Below, piece after piece: positions 34,791-44,394 of a stretch of 63,960 bases of DNA. The notes beneath the pieces were generated by a model. That model had not been told where the DNA came from, ran no database searches, and saw nothing but the letters and a program-made list of their open reading frames with translations. How positions within the stretch are numbered: the first letter of the stretch is position 1; every line of letters begins with the position of its first letter. The translations under genes and the position numbers were made by a program. The stretch comes from Streptomyces griseoluteus (lineage in GTDB: Bacteria; Actinomycetota; Actinomycetes; Streptomycetales; Streptomycetaceae), in the NCBI GenBank assembly GCA_000717735.1, contig JOBE01000045.1:1-63960 (forward strand), given 5' to 3'.

Positions 34791-35717
34791 ATGACTTCCG
34801 ACGCGGCACCGGCCCTCGAACCCGGACGGCAGATCCACACCTACGACGAGCTCACCCCCGAGCAGATCCAGGACGTACTGGACCTGCTCGAGGCCGCCGA
34901 CCACACCGACGGCGCGCACGCGGTGTCCGAGCAGGGCCGGCTCTACCTGCGCCACGGCCGCCGCGAGGGCGTGCGCCACTTCCTCCTCACCGTCGGCCCC
35001 CGCCTCTACGGCTACGCCCAGCTGGAGGAGACCGACCCCATCGAGGCCCCGGCCGCCGAACTCGTCGTCCACCCGTCGCACCGGGGCCGCGGCCACGGCA
35101 GGGCGCTCGGCACCGCCCTGCTCGCCGCCTCCGGCAAGCGGCTGCGCGTCTGGGCGCACGGCGGCAAGTCCGCCGCCCGACACCTCGCCCAGGTCCTCGG
35201 CCTGACGCTCTTCCGCGAACTGCGCCAGCTCCGGCGCTCGCTGACCCCTCTGGACATCCCGGAGCCGGTGTACCCGGAAGGCGTGACCGTCCGCACGTTC
35301 GTACCCGGCCAGGACGACGAGGCCTGGCTCGCGGTCAACGCCGCCGCCTTCGCCCACCACCCGGAGCAGGGTTCGCTCACCCAGCGGGACCTGGACGACC
35401 GGATCGCCGAGCCGTGGTTCGACCCGAAGGGCTTCTTCCTCGCCGAGAAGGACGGCCGGCTGATCGGCTTCCACTGGACGAAGACCCACGCCGAGGAGCA
35501 GCTCGGCGAGGTGTACGTGGTCGGCATCCTGCCCGACGCCCAGGGCGGCGGCCTCGGCAAGGCGCTCACCGCGACCGGCCTGCGGCACCTGGCGGCGCAG
35601 GGCCTGCCGACGGCGATGCTGTACGTGGACGCGGACAACACCTCGGCGGTACGGGTCTACGAGGGCCTGGGCTTCGCCACCCACGAGGTGGACCTGATGT
35701 ACCGCACGGAGTCGTAG
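34791..35717 (+). CDS. mshD: mycothiol synthase
   Basis: This 308-residue protein has two tandem GNAT domains, the MshD layout. It acetylates Cys-GlcN-Ins with acetyl-CoA in the last step of mycothiol synthesis, mycothiol being the main thiol of actinobacteria. Acetyl-CoA loops are seen as ELVVHPSHRGRGHGRALG in the first domain and YVVGILPDAQGGGLGKALT in the second. Length is typical. It is divergent from the 5'-nucleotidase gene and ends at a strong hairpin terminator at 35750. Confidence 0.95.
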   Translation: MTSDAAPALEPGRQIHTYDELTPEQIQDVLDLLEAADHTDGAHAVSEQGRLYLRHGRREGVRHFLLTVGPRLYGYAQLEETDPIEAPAAELVVHPSHRGRGHGRALGTALLAASGKRLRVWAHGGKSAARHLAQVLGLTLFRELRQLRRSLTPLDIPEPVYPEGVTVRTFVPGQDDEAWLAVNAAAFAHHPEQGSLTQRDLDDRIAEPWFDPKGFFLAEKDGRLIGFHWTKTHAEEQLGEVYVVGILPDAQGGGLGKALTATGLRHLAAQGLPTAMLYVDADNTSAVRVYEGLGFATHEVDLMYRTES

Positions 35718-35749
35718 GCCTCTCCGGAGGCGGGCGCAAGTCCTGCCGT

Positions 35750-35777
35750 GAAGGGGGCGGTTGACACCGCCCCCTTC
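35750..35777 (+). terminator. 12-bp hairpin terminator after mshD
   Basis: GAAGGGGGCGGT and its exact complement surround a TGAC loop and are followed by TTTG. It separates mshD from the GntR/ABC operon that begins 50 bp later. Confidence 0.88.
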
Positions 35778-35781
35778 TTTG

Positions 35782-35819
35782 CACCACCCTTTCACTACTT
35801 GATTAGTGAAAGGGTGGTG
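35782..35819. promoter_or_regulatory. 38-bp inverted repeat, candidate GntR operator
   Basis: CACCACCCTTTCACTA and its exact complement (16 bp each) flank CTTGAT. The right arm ends ten bases before the GntR GTG start. Long symmetric sites at the promoter of their own operon are typical for YtrA-type GntR repressors. Confidence 0.75.
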
Positions 35820-35828
35820 AAAGGGATC

Positions 35829-36215
35829 GTGCTCGAGTACCGCATCGACCGGCGCAGCGGCGTCGCCACCTACCTCCAGATCGTCCAGCAGACGAAACAG
35901 GCCCTCCGGATGGGCCTCCTGGAACCGGGCGACCGGCTGCCCACCGCGCGCGAGGTCGTCGAAGCGACGGCCATCAACCCCAACACGGTCCTCAAGGCCT
36001 ACCGCGAGCTGGAACGCGAAGGCCTCGTCGAAGCCCGCCGCGGCCTCGGCACCTTCGTCCGCGCCACCCTCGGCACCGGCCCCGCCGACTCGCCCCTGCG
36101 TGGCGAACTCACCGAATGGGCCCGCCGCGCGCGCGCCGCCGGCCTGGAGCGCGAGGACGTGGCCGCGCTCTTCACATCCGTACTGAAGGAACACTTCGAG
36201 GGGGACGACGCATGA
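35829..36215 (+). CDS. GntR-family regulator, YtrA type
   Basis: The 128-residue regulator has the N-terminal GntR winged helix (PGDRLPTAREVVEATAINPN, then TVLKAYRELEREGLVEARRG) and only a short C-terminal helical region of about 50 residues. That is the YtrA subfamily, which lacks a large ligand domain and usually represses its own ABC-transporter operon. The GTG at 35829 follows GAAAGGG. Its stop overlaps the ATPase start as ATGA. The operator is probably the 38-bp inverted repeat just upstream. Confidence 0.9.
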   Translation: MLEYRIDRRSGVATYLQIVQQTKQALRMGLLEPGDRLPTAREVVEATAINPNTVLKAYRELEREGLVEARRGLGTFVRATLGTGPADSPLRGELTEWARRARAAGLEREDVAALFTSVLKEHFEGDDA

Positions 36216-37060
36216 CCAAGGACGACATCGCGCTGGAGGCCGATCTGCTCGGCAAACGGTACGGAGGACGAAGAGGCCGAGGCTGGGCTCTCCGGGAGTG
36301 CGACTTCGCCCTCCCCGCCGGGCGGATCTGCGCCCTCGTCGGCCCCAACGGCGCCGGCAAGTCCACCCTCCTCGCCCTCGCCGCCGGGCTCCTGCGCCCC
36401 ACCGAGGGCACCATCGGCGCCCCGGCCCGCGAAGACCTCGCGTACGTCGCCCAGGACAAGCCGCTCCACCCCCGGCTCAGCGTCGCCGACACCCTGCGCA
36501 TGGGCCGCGAACTCAACCCGGGCCGGTGGGACTCCGCTCTCGCCGAGCGGATCGTCGAAGGCGGCGGCTTCTCCTCCGACACCCTCGTGCACCACCTCTC
36601 CGGCGGCCAGCGCACCCGCGTCGCCCTCGCGCTCGCCCTCGGCAAGCGGCCCGGACTGCTGCTCCTCGACGAGCCGATGGCCGACCTCGACCCGCTCGCC
36701 CGCCACCAGCTGATGGGCGTGCTCATGGCCGACGCCGCCGAGCACGGCACCACCGTCGTCATGTCGTCGCACATCCTCACCGAGCTGGAGGGCGCCTGCG
36801 ACCACCTCCTCCTGCTCCACGGCGGCCGGGTCCGCCTCGACGGCGCCGTCGACGAACTCCTCGCCGCCCACACCCTCCTCACCGGACCCGTGGCCGACCT
36901 CGCCCCGCACACGGTCGTCGAGTCCCGGACGACGGGCCGTCAGCTCACCGCGCTGATACGCCACGAGGGCCCGGTCGAAGGCCCCTGGGAGACCTCGGAA
37001 CCCTCCCTGGAAGACCTCCTCCTCGCCCACCTCCGCACCACCGAAGGAGCCCCGGCATGA
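36212..37060 (+). CDS. ABC transporter ATP-binding protein
   Basis: The 282-residue ATPase has Walker A GPNGAGKST, the signature LSGGQRTRVALALAL, Walker B LLLLDEPMADLD and the H-loop MSSHIL. The closest families are YtrB-like ATPases of exporter systems, often induced by cell-wall antibiotics. The C-terminal 60 residues form an accessory domain. It overlaps the GntR and permease genes by ATGA at both ends, so the three genes are one translationally coupled unit. Confidence 0.93.
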   Translation: MTKDDIALEADLLGKRYGGRRGRGWALRECDFALPAGRICALVGPNGAGKSTLLALAAGLLRPTEGTIGAPAREDLAYVAQDKPLHPRLSVADTLRMGRELNPGRWDSALAERIVEGGGFSSDTLVHHLSGGQRTRVALALALGKRPGLLLLDEPMADLDPLARHQLMGVLMADAAEHGTTVVMSSHILTELEGACDHLLLLHGGRVRLDGAVDELLAAHTLLTGPVADLAPHTVVESRTTGRQLTALIRHEGPVEGPWETSEPSLEDLLLAHLRTTEGAPA

Positions 37061-38004
37061 GCACCCTCGCCCTGAAGGGCCCCTACTGGGTGACGGTCCG
37101 CCAGTACCGCCGGACGCTGTGGCTGACGGGGGCGCTGGTGCTCCTGACGCTCGCGGTGATCGGGGGGCTGCGGATCTGGAACGCGCAGGTCCCGGACGTG
37201 TACATGGAGGACGGATACTGGAGACCCGCTGACGACGGCAGCAGCTACCACATGCTGCGCGGAGCCATGGAGCAGTTCAGCGTGGGCATGGTCCTGATCC
37301 CCTTCCTCGTCGGCGTCTTCGTCGCGGGCCCGCTGATCGCCCGCGAGTTCGAGTCGGGAACGTACCGGCTCTCGCTCACCCAGTCGCTGACCCCTGTGGC
37401 CTGGCTCCGCGCCAAGCTCCTCACCGCGACCGCCGTCGCTGTCGGGACGACCCTGCTCCTCACCGCGATCTATCTGATCGGCTGGGGCGGGGTGTCGGGC
37501 ACCTGGCAGTTCAACTGGGCGGACCGCGGGCCGTACGAGATCACCGGCACCGCCCTCGTCTCCTACGTCCTCCTCGCCGTCGCCGTCGGCGCCCTCGTCG
37601 GCCAGCTGATCCGGCGTGCGCTCCTGGCCATGGCCGTGACCGGAGGGATCGTCGGCCTGGTCATGCTCGTCCTCAGCTCCTTCCGGTGGGACTTCCTGCC
37701 GGTACGGACAGTCACCGGCCCTGCCGTGGCGAACGCCTCCACCATCACCGTCCCCGGGGACAGTCTGATCGTCGAGCAGGGACTGATCGGCGTCTCGGGG
37801 CAGCGACTGCCCGGCTGGTTCTGCTCCCCCGACGCCCCGGCGGCTCACTGCCGCCCCGGAGAGGACATCACCGCCCAGTACGTCGACTACCACCCCGAGT
37901 CCCATTACTGGCCCACTCAGCTCATCGAGACCGGCATCCTCCTCGCCCTCGCCGCCCTCGCGGCCTTCGCCGCCTTCCGCGTCCTGCGCGCCCGTCACCC
38001 GTAG
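37057..38004 (+). CDS. ABC-2 type permease
   Basis: The 315-residue membrane protein has about six helices. TM1 is at about 20-40, an extracellular loop of about 35 residues follows, then helices at about 70-90, 120-145, 160-185 and 190-210, a second long outer loop with a Cys pair (GWFCSPDAPAAHCRPG), and a final helix. FESGTYRLSLTQSLTP between TM2 and TM3 is the usual coupling region. With the preceding ATPase it forms an exporter of unknown substrate. Its TAG stop lies inside the first unit of an 18-bp repeat array. Confidence 0.88.
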   Translation: MSTLALKGPYWVTVRQYRRTLWLTGALVLLTLAVIGGLRIWNAQVPDVYMEDGYWRPADDGSSYHMLRGAMEQFSVGMVLIPFLVGVFVAGPLIAREFESGTYRLSLTQSLTPVAWLRAKLLTATAVAVGTTLLLTAIYLIGWGGVSGTWQFNWADRGPYEITGTALVSYVLLAVAVGALVGQLIRRALLAMAVTGGIVGLVMLVLSSFRWDFLPVRTVTGPAVANASTITVPGDSLIVEQGLIGVSGQRLPGWFCSPDAPAAHCRPGEDITAQYVDYHPESHYWPTQLIETGILLALAALAAFAAFRVLRARHP

Positions 38005-38090
38005 GAAGCCCGTCACCCGTAGGGGGCACGACGCCCGTAGGGGACACGACGCCCGTAGGGGACACGACGCCCGTAAGAAGCCCGGCGCCC
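38001..38090. repeat. 18-bp tandem array, five units
   Basis: Five consecutive 18-mers: GTAGGAAGCCCGTCACCC, GTAGGGGGCACGACGCCC, GTAGGGGACACGACGCCC twice, and GTAAGAAGCCCGGCGCCC. The permease stop codon TAG is bases 2-4 of the first unit, so each further unit lies beyond the coding end. Confidence 0.88.
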
Positions 38091-38104
38091 GTCACCCGTA
38101 AGGA

Positions 38105-38148
38105 GGAATCGGGGGCAGGGTCCTGACAAGGGCCCCGCCCCCGATTCC
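38105..38148 (+). terminator. 12-bp hairpin terminator of the GntR/ABC operon
   Basis: GGAATCGGGGGC pairs with its exact complement around a 20-nt loop that can itself pair partly (AGGGTCC with GGGCCCC). It lies directly after the 18-bp array. The rest of 38149-38313 shows no gene and must carry the ppk promoter; I see no PHO box there. Confidence 0.75.
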
Positions 38149-38313
38149 CGCACGACACGTCCCCGTTACCGGCCATTCAGACGCGCTTGCGACGCTCACG
38201 CAATGAAGCGCTCCGTGTCCGTGCCCGCCCGGGCCCTCCCCAAGGGGAGACTTCCCTCCCCCACGGCCCGCTCCGACGCGCCCGACGACCCCTTCGCGCG
38301 GAAGAATGGGGCC

Positions 38314-40569
38314 ATGAGCCAGCAGCCCGCCGAGGTCCCGGTCCAGACCTCCGCCACGCCGTCCGCCCCGTCGTCCGCCGCGTCGTCCCTCGGTTCCATA
38401 GCCGCGCACCGCGCGCAGGTGGTGAACGGCACCGTCGTGACCGATCTCGCCCCCGATCTGGACACCGATCCCGACACCTACGAGGGCGACGGCGGGCTCG
38501 GCGACGAGCTGCCGCAGGGCCGCTTCCTCGACCGGGAACGCAGCTGGCTCGCGTTCAACGAGCGCGTCCTCGAACTCGCCGAGGACCCGACCACGCCCCT
38601 CCTCGAACGAGCGAACTTCCTCGCGATCTTCGCCTCGAACCTCGACGAGTTCTTCATGGTCCGGGTCGCGGGCCTCAAGCGCCGCATCGCGACCGGCGTC
38701 GCCACCCGCTCCGCGTCCGGGCTCCAGCCCCGCGAGGTCCTCGACCTGATCTGGACGCGCTCGCGCGAGCTGATGGCCCGGCACGCCGCCTGCTTCCAGC
38801 AGGACGTCGCCCCGGCCCTGGCCGACGAGGGCATCCACCTCATCCGCTGGCCCGAGCTCACGGAGAAGGAGCAGGCGCGCCTCTTCACCCTGTTCCGGCA
38901 GCAGATCTTCCCGGTCCTCACTCCGCTGGCCGTGGACCCGGCGCACCCCTTCCCGTACATCTCCGGCCTGAGCCTCAACCTCGCCGTGGTCGTACGCAAT
39001 CCGGTGAGCGGCCACCGCCACTTCGCGCGCGTGAAGGTGCCGCCGCTGCTCACCCGCTTCCTGGAGGCCTCCCCGCAGCGGTACGTCCCCCTGGAGGACG
39101 TGATCGCGGCGCACCTGGAGGAGCTGTTCCCCGGCATGGAGGTGCTGGCGCACCACATGTTCCGGGTTACCAGGAACGAGGACCTGGAGGTCGAGGAGGA
39201 CGACGCCGAGAACCTGCTCCAGGCACTGGAGAAGGAGCTCATGCGACGCCGCTTCGGGCCGCCGGTGCGCCTGGAGGTCGAGGAGTCCATCGACCCGTAC
39301 GTCCTCGACCTGCTCGTACGCGAGCTGAAGGTGTCCGACGCCGAGGTGTACCCGCTGCCCGGCCCGCTGGACCTGACCGGGCTCTTCGGGATCGCCGGGC
39401 AGGACCGGCCCGAGCTGAAGTACCCGACGTTCATAGCGGGCACCCACCGGGACCTCGCCGAGGTGGAGTCGGCGTCCGCGCCGGACGTCTTCGCGGCGCT
39501 GCGCGAGCGGGACGTGCTCCTGCACCACCCGTACGACTCGTTCTCGACGTCCGTGCAGGCCTTCCTGGAGCAGGCGGCGGCCGACCCGGACGTCCTCGCG
39601 ATCAAGCAGACGCTGTACCGGACCTCGGGCGACTCCCCGATAGTCGACGCCCTCATCGACGCCGCCGAGTCCGGCAAGCAGGTCCTCGTCCTCGTCGAGA
39701 TCAAGGCCCGCTTCGACGAGCAGGCCAACATCAAGTGGGCGCGCAAGCTGGAGGAGTCCGGCTGCCACGTCGTCTACGGCCTCGTCGGCCTGAAGACCCA
39801 CTGCAAGCTGTCGCTCGTCGTACGGCAGGAGGGCGAGCTGCTCCGCCGCTACTCGCACGTCGGCACCGGCAACTACCACCCGAAGACGGCCCGGCTGTAC
39901 GAGGACCTCGGCCTGCTCACCGCCGACCCGCAGGTCGGAGCGGACCTCTCCGACCTGTTCAACCGGCTCTCCGGCTACTCCCGCCGCGAGACCTACCGGC
40001 GTCTGCTCACCGCCCCGAAGTCGCTGCGGGACGGACTGGTCTCCCGGATCACCAAGGAGATCGTCCACCACCGCGCAGGACGGCCCGCGTACGTACGGAT
40101 CAAGGTCAACTCCCTGGTCGACGAGGCGATCATCGACGCCTGCTACCAGGCCTCGCGCGCCGGCGTCCCCGTCGACATCTGGGTCCGCGGCATCTGCGCC
40201 GTGCGCCCCGGGGTCACCGGCCTCTCGGAGAACATCCGGGTCCGTTCGATCCTCGGCCGCTTCCTGGAGCACTCCCGGGTCTTCGCCTTCGGCAACGGCG
40301 GCGAACCCGAGGTGTGGTTCGGCAGCGCCGACATGATGCACCGCAACCTGGACCGCCGGATCGAGGCCCTCGTACGGGTCTCCGACCCGGCCCACCGGGC
40401 CGCGCTCACCCGGCTCCTGGAGACCGGGATGTCCGACACCACCTCCTCCTGGCACCTCGGACCCGACGGGAACTGGACGCGGCACGCGACCGACCCCGAC
40501 GGCCGACCCCTACGGCACGTCCAGGAGATGCTCATCGACGCGCGGAGGCGCCGGCGTGCACAACCCTGA
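38314..40569 (+). CDS. ppk: polyphosphate kinase 1
   Basis: This 751-residue enzyme reversibly makes polyphosphate from ATP and is a key phosphate and energy store in Streptomyces. After a disordered Ser/Ala/Pro-rich start of about 65 residues come the PPK N domain ([20 protein letters not shown]), the head domain, and the C1/C2 domains. The autophosphorylated His lies in [17 protein letters not shown], and the second conserved His is in [16 protein letters not shown] 38314 is chosen because the extra 37 residues upstream are not family-like. It overlaps the CHAD gene by 14 bp. Confidence 0.96.
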   Translation: MSQQPAEVPVQTSATPSAPSSAASSLGSIAAHRAQVVNGTVVTDLAPDLDTDPDTYEGDGGLGDELPQGRFLDRERSWLAFNERVLELAEDPTTPLLERANFLAIFASNLDEFFMVRVAGLKRRIATGVATRSASGLQPREVLDLIWTRSRELMARHAACFQQDVAPALADEGIHLIRWPELTEKEQARLFTLFRQQIFPVLTPLAVDPAHPFPYISGLSLNLAVVVRNPVSGHRHFARVKVPPLLTRFLEASPQRYVPLEDVIAAHLEELFPGMEVLAHHMFRVTRNEDLEVEEDDAENLLQALEKELMRRRFGPPVRLEVEESIDPYVLDLLVRELKVSDAEVYPLPGPLDLTGLFGIAGQDRPELKYPTFIAGTHRDLAEVESASAPDVFAALRERDVLLHHPYDSFSTSVQAFLEQAAADPDVLAIKQTLYRTSGDSPIVDALIDAAESGKQVLVLVEIKARFDEQANIKWARKLEESGCHVVYGLVGLKTHCKLSLVVRQEGELLRRYSHVGTGNYHPKTARLYEDLGLLTADPQVGADLSDLFNRLSGYSRRETYRRLLTAPKSLRDGLVSRITKEIVHHRAGRPAYVRIKVNSLVDEAIIDACYQASRAGVPVDIWVRGICAVRPGVTGLSENIRVRSILGRFLEHSRVFAFGNGGEPEVWFGSADMMHRNLDRRIEALVRVSDPAHRAALTRLLETGMSDTTSSWHLGPDGNWTRHATDPDGRPLRHVQEMLIDARRRRRAQP

Positions 40570-41566
40570 CCACTCTGACCACGGACGGGACGTCTCGGCG
40601 GGCGAGGTCCTGGCCCCCTACCTGCACGCCCGAGCCGCGGACTTCCTCCGCGGCCTCCGGCTGCACGCCGAGAGCGGCTCGGACACGGCCGGATCCGAGG
40701 AGGCGGCCCGCACCCTGCGCGGCGCCGCCCGCCGGATCAGCGGCACGCTCCACACCTTCCGGCCGCTGCTGGACACGGCCTGGGCGGACCAGCTGCGCAC
40801 CGAGCTGGCCTGGCTCTCCGGCACCCTGGCCCTGGAGCAGGCCTGCACGTCCCGGCTCGTCCGCCTGGTGGACGCGCTGTCCCGCCTGTCGAGCGGTACG
40901 GGCGCCGGACACGGCGGCGGCCCGGTACCCGCCGCCCGGGGCAGCGAGGCGGCCGGCCTCACCGTGGGAGCCGCCCGGGCGGGCGCCCTCCTCGAACGCC
41001 AGCTGACCCTGGCCCGTACACGAGCCCACTCGGCGTCCCTGCAGGCACTCGGCTCGGCCCGCTTCCACGCCGTCGCCGACGCCGTCGCCCTCCTCGCCTC
41101 CGAGGTGCCGCTCGGCCCCGTCGGCGCGGCACCCGCCGTCGAGGTCCTCGACGGCCCCGCCGAGGTCGCCGAACGGCGCCTCCTGGACGCGGTGGCCGCC
41201 CTGCCCCTGACCAGGGCCGCCCATCCGTACAACGCGGACGCCCTCGCGCTCGCCGCAGGGGAGGGCCAGGACGCGCCCTGGCACCAGACCCGGCTCCTGC
41301 TGCGCCTGCACCGGTACGCCTGCGAGGCCCTGCACACCGGCGGCGAACCCCACTCCGTCCTGTACGAGGCGGCCCGCGCCCTGGACCGGCACCGGGACGC
41401 CGCCGAAGCCGCGACGGCCGCCGCCACCGCCGCCCGCACCCCCCGCATCGCCCCGGCGACCGCGTACGCCCTGGGGGTGCTCCACGCCGACCAGCGCCAC
41501 GAGGTCGAGGCGGCCCGGTTCGCCTTCCAACGCGCCTGGCGCAGAACGACGGCCCCGGTCCCATGA
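40556..41566 (+). CDS. CHAD domain protein
   Basis: The 336-residue helical protein has the CHAD layout of conserved histidines and basic residues ([20 protein letters not shown], then [20 protein letters not shown]). CHAD domains bind polyphosphate, and this gene overlaps ppk by 14 bp with GTG 40556. A role in anchoring or sensing polyphosphate is therefore well supported by both family and context. The next gene overlaps its stop by ATGA. Enzymatic activity is not expected. Confidence 0.9.
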   Translation: MHNPDHSDHGRDVSAGEVLAPYLHARAADFLRGLRLHAESGSDTAGSEEAARTLRGAARRISGTLHTFRPLLDTAWADQLRTELAWLSGTLALEQACTSRLVRLVDALSRLSSGTGAGHGGGPVPAARGSEAAGLTVGAARAGALLERQLTLARTRAHSASLQALGSARFHAVADAVALLASEVPLGPVGAAPAVEVLDGPAEVAERRLLDAVAALPLTRAAHPYNADALALAAGEGQDAPWHQTRLLLRLHRYACEALHTGGEPHSVLYEAARALDRHRDAAEAATAAATAARTPRIAPATAYALGVLHADQRHEVEAARFAFQRAWRRTTAPVP

Positions 41567-41976
41567 CCGACGACCGGGGCCCGATCCTGGCGGCGGGCTG
41601 CGTCCTGTGGCGCCCGGCGCTTTCCGGCCACGGCATCGAGGTCGCCCTCGTCCACCGGCCGAAGTGGAACGACTGGTCGCACCCGAAGGGCAAGCGCAAG
41701 CGCGGCGAGACGGCGGAGGCGTGCGCGCTGCGCGAGGTCCTGGAGGAGACGGGCCGGCACTGCGAGCTCGGCCCCCGCCTGCCCACCGTGCGCTACACGG
41801 TGGCCGGGCGCGCCAAGGAGGTCGTCTACTGGGCCGCCCGCGCCCTGGACGGGGACTTCACCCCCACGAGAGAGATCGACGCCCTGCTCTGGCTGTCCCC
41901 CGCAGCGGCGAGATCCCGCCTCACCCAGCCCCGGGACCGGGAGCTCCTGGACGCCGCCGTGGCGACCCGCCACTGA
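41563..41976 (+). CDS. Nudix hydrolase (MutT-like)
   Basis: The 137-residue enzyme contains a perfect Nudix box, G-x5-E-x7-R-E-V-x-E-E-x-G, as GKRKRGETAEACALREVLEE and TG. It resembles the N-terminal half of mycobacterial MutT1 (HPKGKRKRGE), which hydrolyses oxidised or diadenosine and nucleotide diphosphate compounds. No histidine-phosphatase half (RHG) follows. It ends the ppk-CHAD operon. Shared control with phosphate metabolism is likely; the substrate is uncertain. Confidence 0.92.
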   Translation: MTDDRGPILAAGCVLWRPALSGHGIEVALVHRPKWNDWSHPKGKRKRGETAEACALREVLEETGRHCELGPRLPTVRYTVAGRAKEVVYWAARALDGDFTPTREIDALLWLSPAAARSRLTQPRDRELLDAAVATRH

Positions 41977-42003
41977 GCCGTCCACACCCGGGCTTACGGC
42001 ACG

Positions 42004-42047
42004 GTTCACTTCCCGTTCACCCTCTTCGGTCGACCGCTTCACCTGTT
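42004..42047 (+). promoter_or_regulatory. PHO box (PhoP operator) of pstS
   Basis: Direct repeat units on an 11-bp phase: GTTCACTTCCC at 42004, GTTCACCCTCT at 42015, a poor unit at 42026 and CTTCACCTGTT at 42037. This fits the Streptomyces PhoP consensus (repeats of GTTCACC) and predicts induction of pst under phosphate starvation. Confidence 0.9.
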
Positions 42048-42172
42048 CTGCCTAATTTCGGACGTACACGGTGCACAGAGCACAGCGATGCACCTCCCAC
42101 CGACACACGCCGCCGTAGAACGTTCAGGACACTCGGTCCGCGACTGGCGGCTTCTGGAAGGAACACCCGAAA

Positions 42173-43315
42173 GTGAAGCTTTCGCGCAAGAACGGGCTTC
42201 GCGCCTCCGCGATCGGTGCCCTCGTCGTCTCCGGTGCGCTCGTCCTCTCGGCGTGTGGCTCGGACAACAACACGGAGACGCCGACCAAGGACGGCGGCAC
42301 CAAGACCTCCGCCGCCGCGTCGGACATCGACTGTGCCGGAGCGAAGGGCCAGCTCCTCGCCGCCGGCTCCAGCGCGCAGAAGAACGCGATGGACCTGTGG
42401 GTCAAGAACTTCCAGGCCGCGTGTGAAGGTGTCGAGATCAACTACCAGGGCATCGGCTCCGGTGGTGGCATCACCAAGTTCAACCAGGGCCAGGTCGCCT
42501 TCGCGGGCTCGGACTCCGCCCTGAAGGACGAAGAGGTCGCCGAGTCCCAGAAGATCTGCAAGGGCGGCAAGGGCGTCAACCTGCCCATGGTCGGCGGCCC
42601 CGTCGCCATCGGCTACAAGCTGGAGGGCGTGGACAACCTGGTCCTGGACGCCTCCACCATGGCCAAGATCTTCGACAACAAGATCACCAAGTGGAACGAC
42701 CCGGCGATCGCCAAGCTGAACCCGGGCGCCAAGCTCCCCGACAGCACGATCCAGGCCTTCCACCGCTCGGACGAGTCGGGCACCACCCAGAACCTCGGCA
42801 AGTACCTCTCCACCGCCGCCGCGGCAGACTGGAAGCACGACCCGAAGTCGAAGTCGTGGCCCGCCCAGGGCGGCCAGGCCGCGAACGGCTCCTCCGGTGT
42901 CGCCACCGCCGTCAAGGACGCCGAGGGCTCCATCGGCTACTTCGAGCTCTCGTACGCCACCTCGAACAAGATCTCCACCGTCAGCATCGCCACCGGCGCG
43001 TCCGCCCCGGTCGCCGCCACCTCGGAGAACGCCTCCAAGGCCATCGCCGCCGCCAAGGTCAAGGGCACCGGCAACGACGTCGCCCTCTCCCTCGACTACG
43101 CGACGAAGGCCGAGGGCGCCTACCCGATCGTCCTCGTCACCTACGAGATCGCCTGCGACAAGGGCAACAAGGCGGAGACCCTGCCGACCCTGAAGGCGTT
43201 CCTCAACTACACCGTGAGCGAGGAGGGCCAGAAGGTCCTCGCCGACGCCGACTACGCCCCCCTCCCGGCCGAGATCGCGGCCAAGGTCCGCGCGATCGTC
43301 CCCACCCTGTCCTGA
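42173..43315 (+). CDS. pstS: phosphate-binding lipoprotein PstS
   Basis: The 380-residue solute-binding protein starts at GTG 42173 after GAAGGAA. The signal peptide ends in the lipobox VLSAC, so Cys28 is lipid-anchored. Phosphate-binding segments are visible: GSSAQKNAMDLW, AFAGSDSAL and RSDESGTTQNL. It delivers phosphate to the PstCAB permease. A PHO box lies 125 bp upstream, and a hairpin after the gene probably makes pstS mRNA more abundant than pstCAB. Confidence 0.96.
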   Translation: MKLSRKNGLRASAIGALVVSGALVLSACGSDNNTETPTKDGGTKTSAAASDIDCAGAKGQLLAAGSSAQKNAMDLWVKNFQAACEGVEINYQGIGSGGGITKFNQGQVAFAGSDSALKDEEVAESQKICKGGKGVNLPMVGGPVAIGYKLEGVDNLVLDASTMAKIFDNKITKWNDPAIAKLNPGAKLPDSTIQAFHRSDESGTTQNLGKYLSTAAAADWKHDPKSKSWPAQGGQAANGSSGVATAVKDAEGSIGYFELSYATSNKISTVSIATGASAPVAATSENASKAIAAAKVKGTGNDVALSLDYATKAEGAYPIVLVTYEIACDKGNKAETLPTLKAFLNYTVSEEGQKVLADADYAPLPAEIAAKVRAIVPTLS

Positions 43316-43328
43316 CCCCCGGCCGGGT

Positions 43329-43351
43329 CCGGCCCCCACCCAGGGGGCCGG
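43329..43351 (+). terminator. 9-bp hairpin between pstS and pstC (attenuator)
   Basis: CCGGCCCCC and its exact complement surround a 5-nt loop, 13 bp after the pstS stop. It can act as a partial terminator or 3'-end stabiliser in the operon. Confidence 0.6.
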
Positions 43352-43419
43352 CCCGGCATCCGGTGCACCGCCGCCAGGAGCCCGTACACCCGTAAGGGCC
43401 CCGCAGACCGGAGAAGCAG

Positions 43420-44394
43420 ATGGCTACCACCACACCAGACATACAGAGGAGCCGGCCCGCCAAGAGCGCGGCCCGCCCCGGGGACCGCATCTTCAGCGGC
43501 CTCTCCCGAGGCTCCGGCATCACCCTCCTCTTGATCATGGCCGCGATCGCCGGCTTCCTCACCTATCGCGCCGTTCTCGCGATCTCGAAGGACAGCACGA
43601 ACTTCTTCACCACCTTCGAGTGGAACCCGGCGGGCAACCCGCCGGTCTTCGGCATCGCCGTCCTCGCCTTCGGCACGATCGTCTCGTCGATCATCGCGAT
43701 GGCCATCGCCGTACCCGTCGCGATCGGCATCGCGCTCTTCATCTCGCACTACGCCCCGCGCAAGCTGGCCAAGCCGCTCGCGTACGTGGTCGACCTGCTC
43801 GCCGCCGTGCCCAGCATCATCTACGGCCTCTGGGGCGCGATCTTCCTCGTGCCGTACCTGGACGGCCTGAACCTCTGGCTCGACGAGTACATGGGCTGGA
43901 CGTACATCTTCGACAAGGCCAACGAAGGCCCCGCCCGCTCGCTCTTCACCGTGGGCATCCTGCTGGCGATCATGATCCTGCCGATCATCACCAACGTCAC
44001 CCGCGAGGTCTTCCTCCAGGCCCCGAAGATGCACGAGGAAGCCGCCCTCGCCCTCGGCGCCACGCGCTGGGAGGTCATCCGCATGTCGGTGCTGCCCTTC
44101 GGCCGCTCCGGCATCATCTCCGCCTCCATGCTGGGCCTCGGCCGCGCACTCGGCGAGACCATGGCCGTCGCCGTGGTCCTCTCCCCCAGCTTCCTGATCT
44201 CGGGCCACCTGCTCGACCCGGGCGGCGGCACCTTCGCGCAGAACATCGCCGCCAAGTTCAACGAGGCCAACGAGTACGGCCGGGACGCGCTGATCGCCTC
44301 CGGTCTCGTCCTCTTCGCCATCACCCTGCTGGTCAACGGCGCCGCCCGCTGGATCATCGGCCGCCGCAAGGAGTACTCGGGGGCAGCGGCATGA
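43420..44394 (+). CDS. pstC: phosphate ABC transporter permease PstC
   Basis: The 324-residue protein has six membrane helices and the binding-protein-dependent permease EAA loop (EEAALALGATRWEVIRMSVL, about residues 206-225), which contacts PstB. A 30-residue basic cytoplasmic start precedes TM1. It pairs with PstA to form the membrane channel. The stop overlaps the pstA start as ATGA. Confidence 0.96.
   Translation: MATTTPDIQRSRPAKSAARPGDRIFSGLSRGSGITLLLIMAAIAGFLTYRAVLAISKDSTNFFTTFEWNPAGNPPVFGIAVLAFGTIVSSIIAMAIAVPVAIGIALFISHYAPRKLAKPLAYVVDLLAAVPSIIYGLWGAIFLVPYLDGLNLWLDEYMGWTYIFDKANEGPARSLFTVGILLAIMILPIITNVTREVFLQAPKMHEEAALALGATRWEVIRMSVLPFGRSGIISASMLGLGRALGETMAVAVVLSPSFLISGHLLDPGGGTFAQNIAAKFNEANEYGRDALIASGLVLFAITLLVNGAARWIIGRRKEYSGAAA

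Noticed and set aside
35761..35766. TTGACA as a -35 element for the GntR gene
   Set aside because: It lies in the closing pair and loop of the mshD terminator hairpin and has no -10 at a proper distance.
32808..36194. One 1128-aa protein covering the nucleotidase and beyond
   Set aside because: The frame is open by chance antisense to mshD and gntR. The true start is at the signal peptide (34637) with a good ribosome site.
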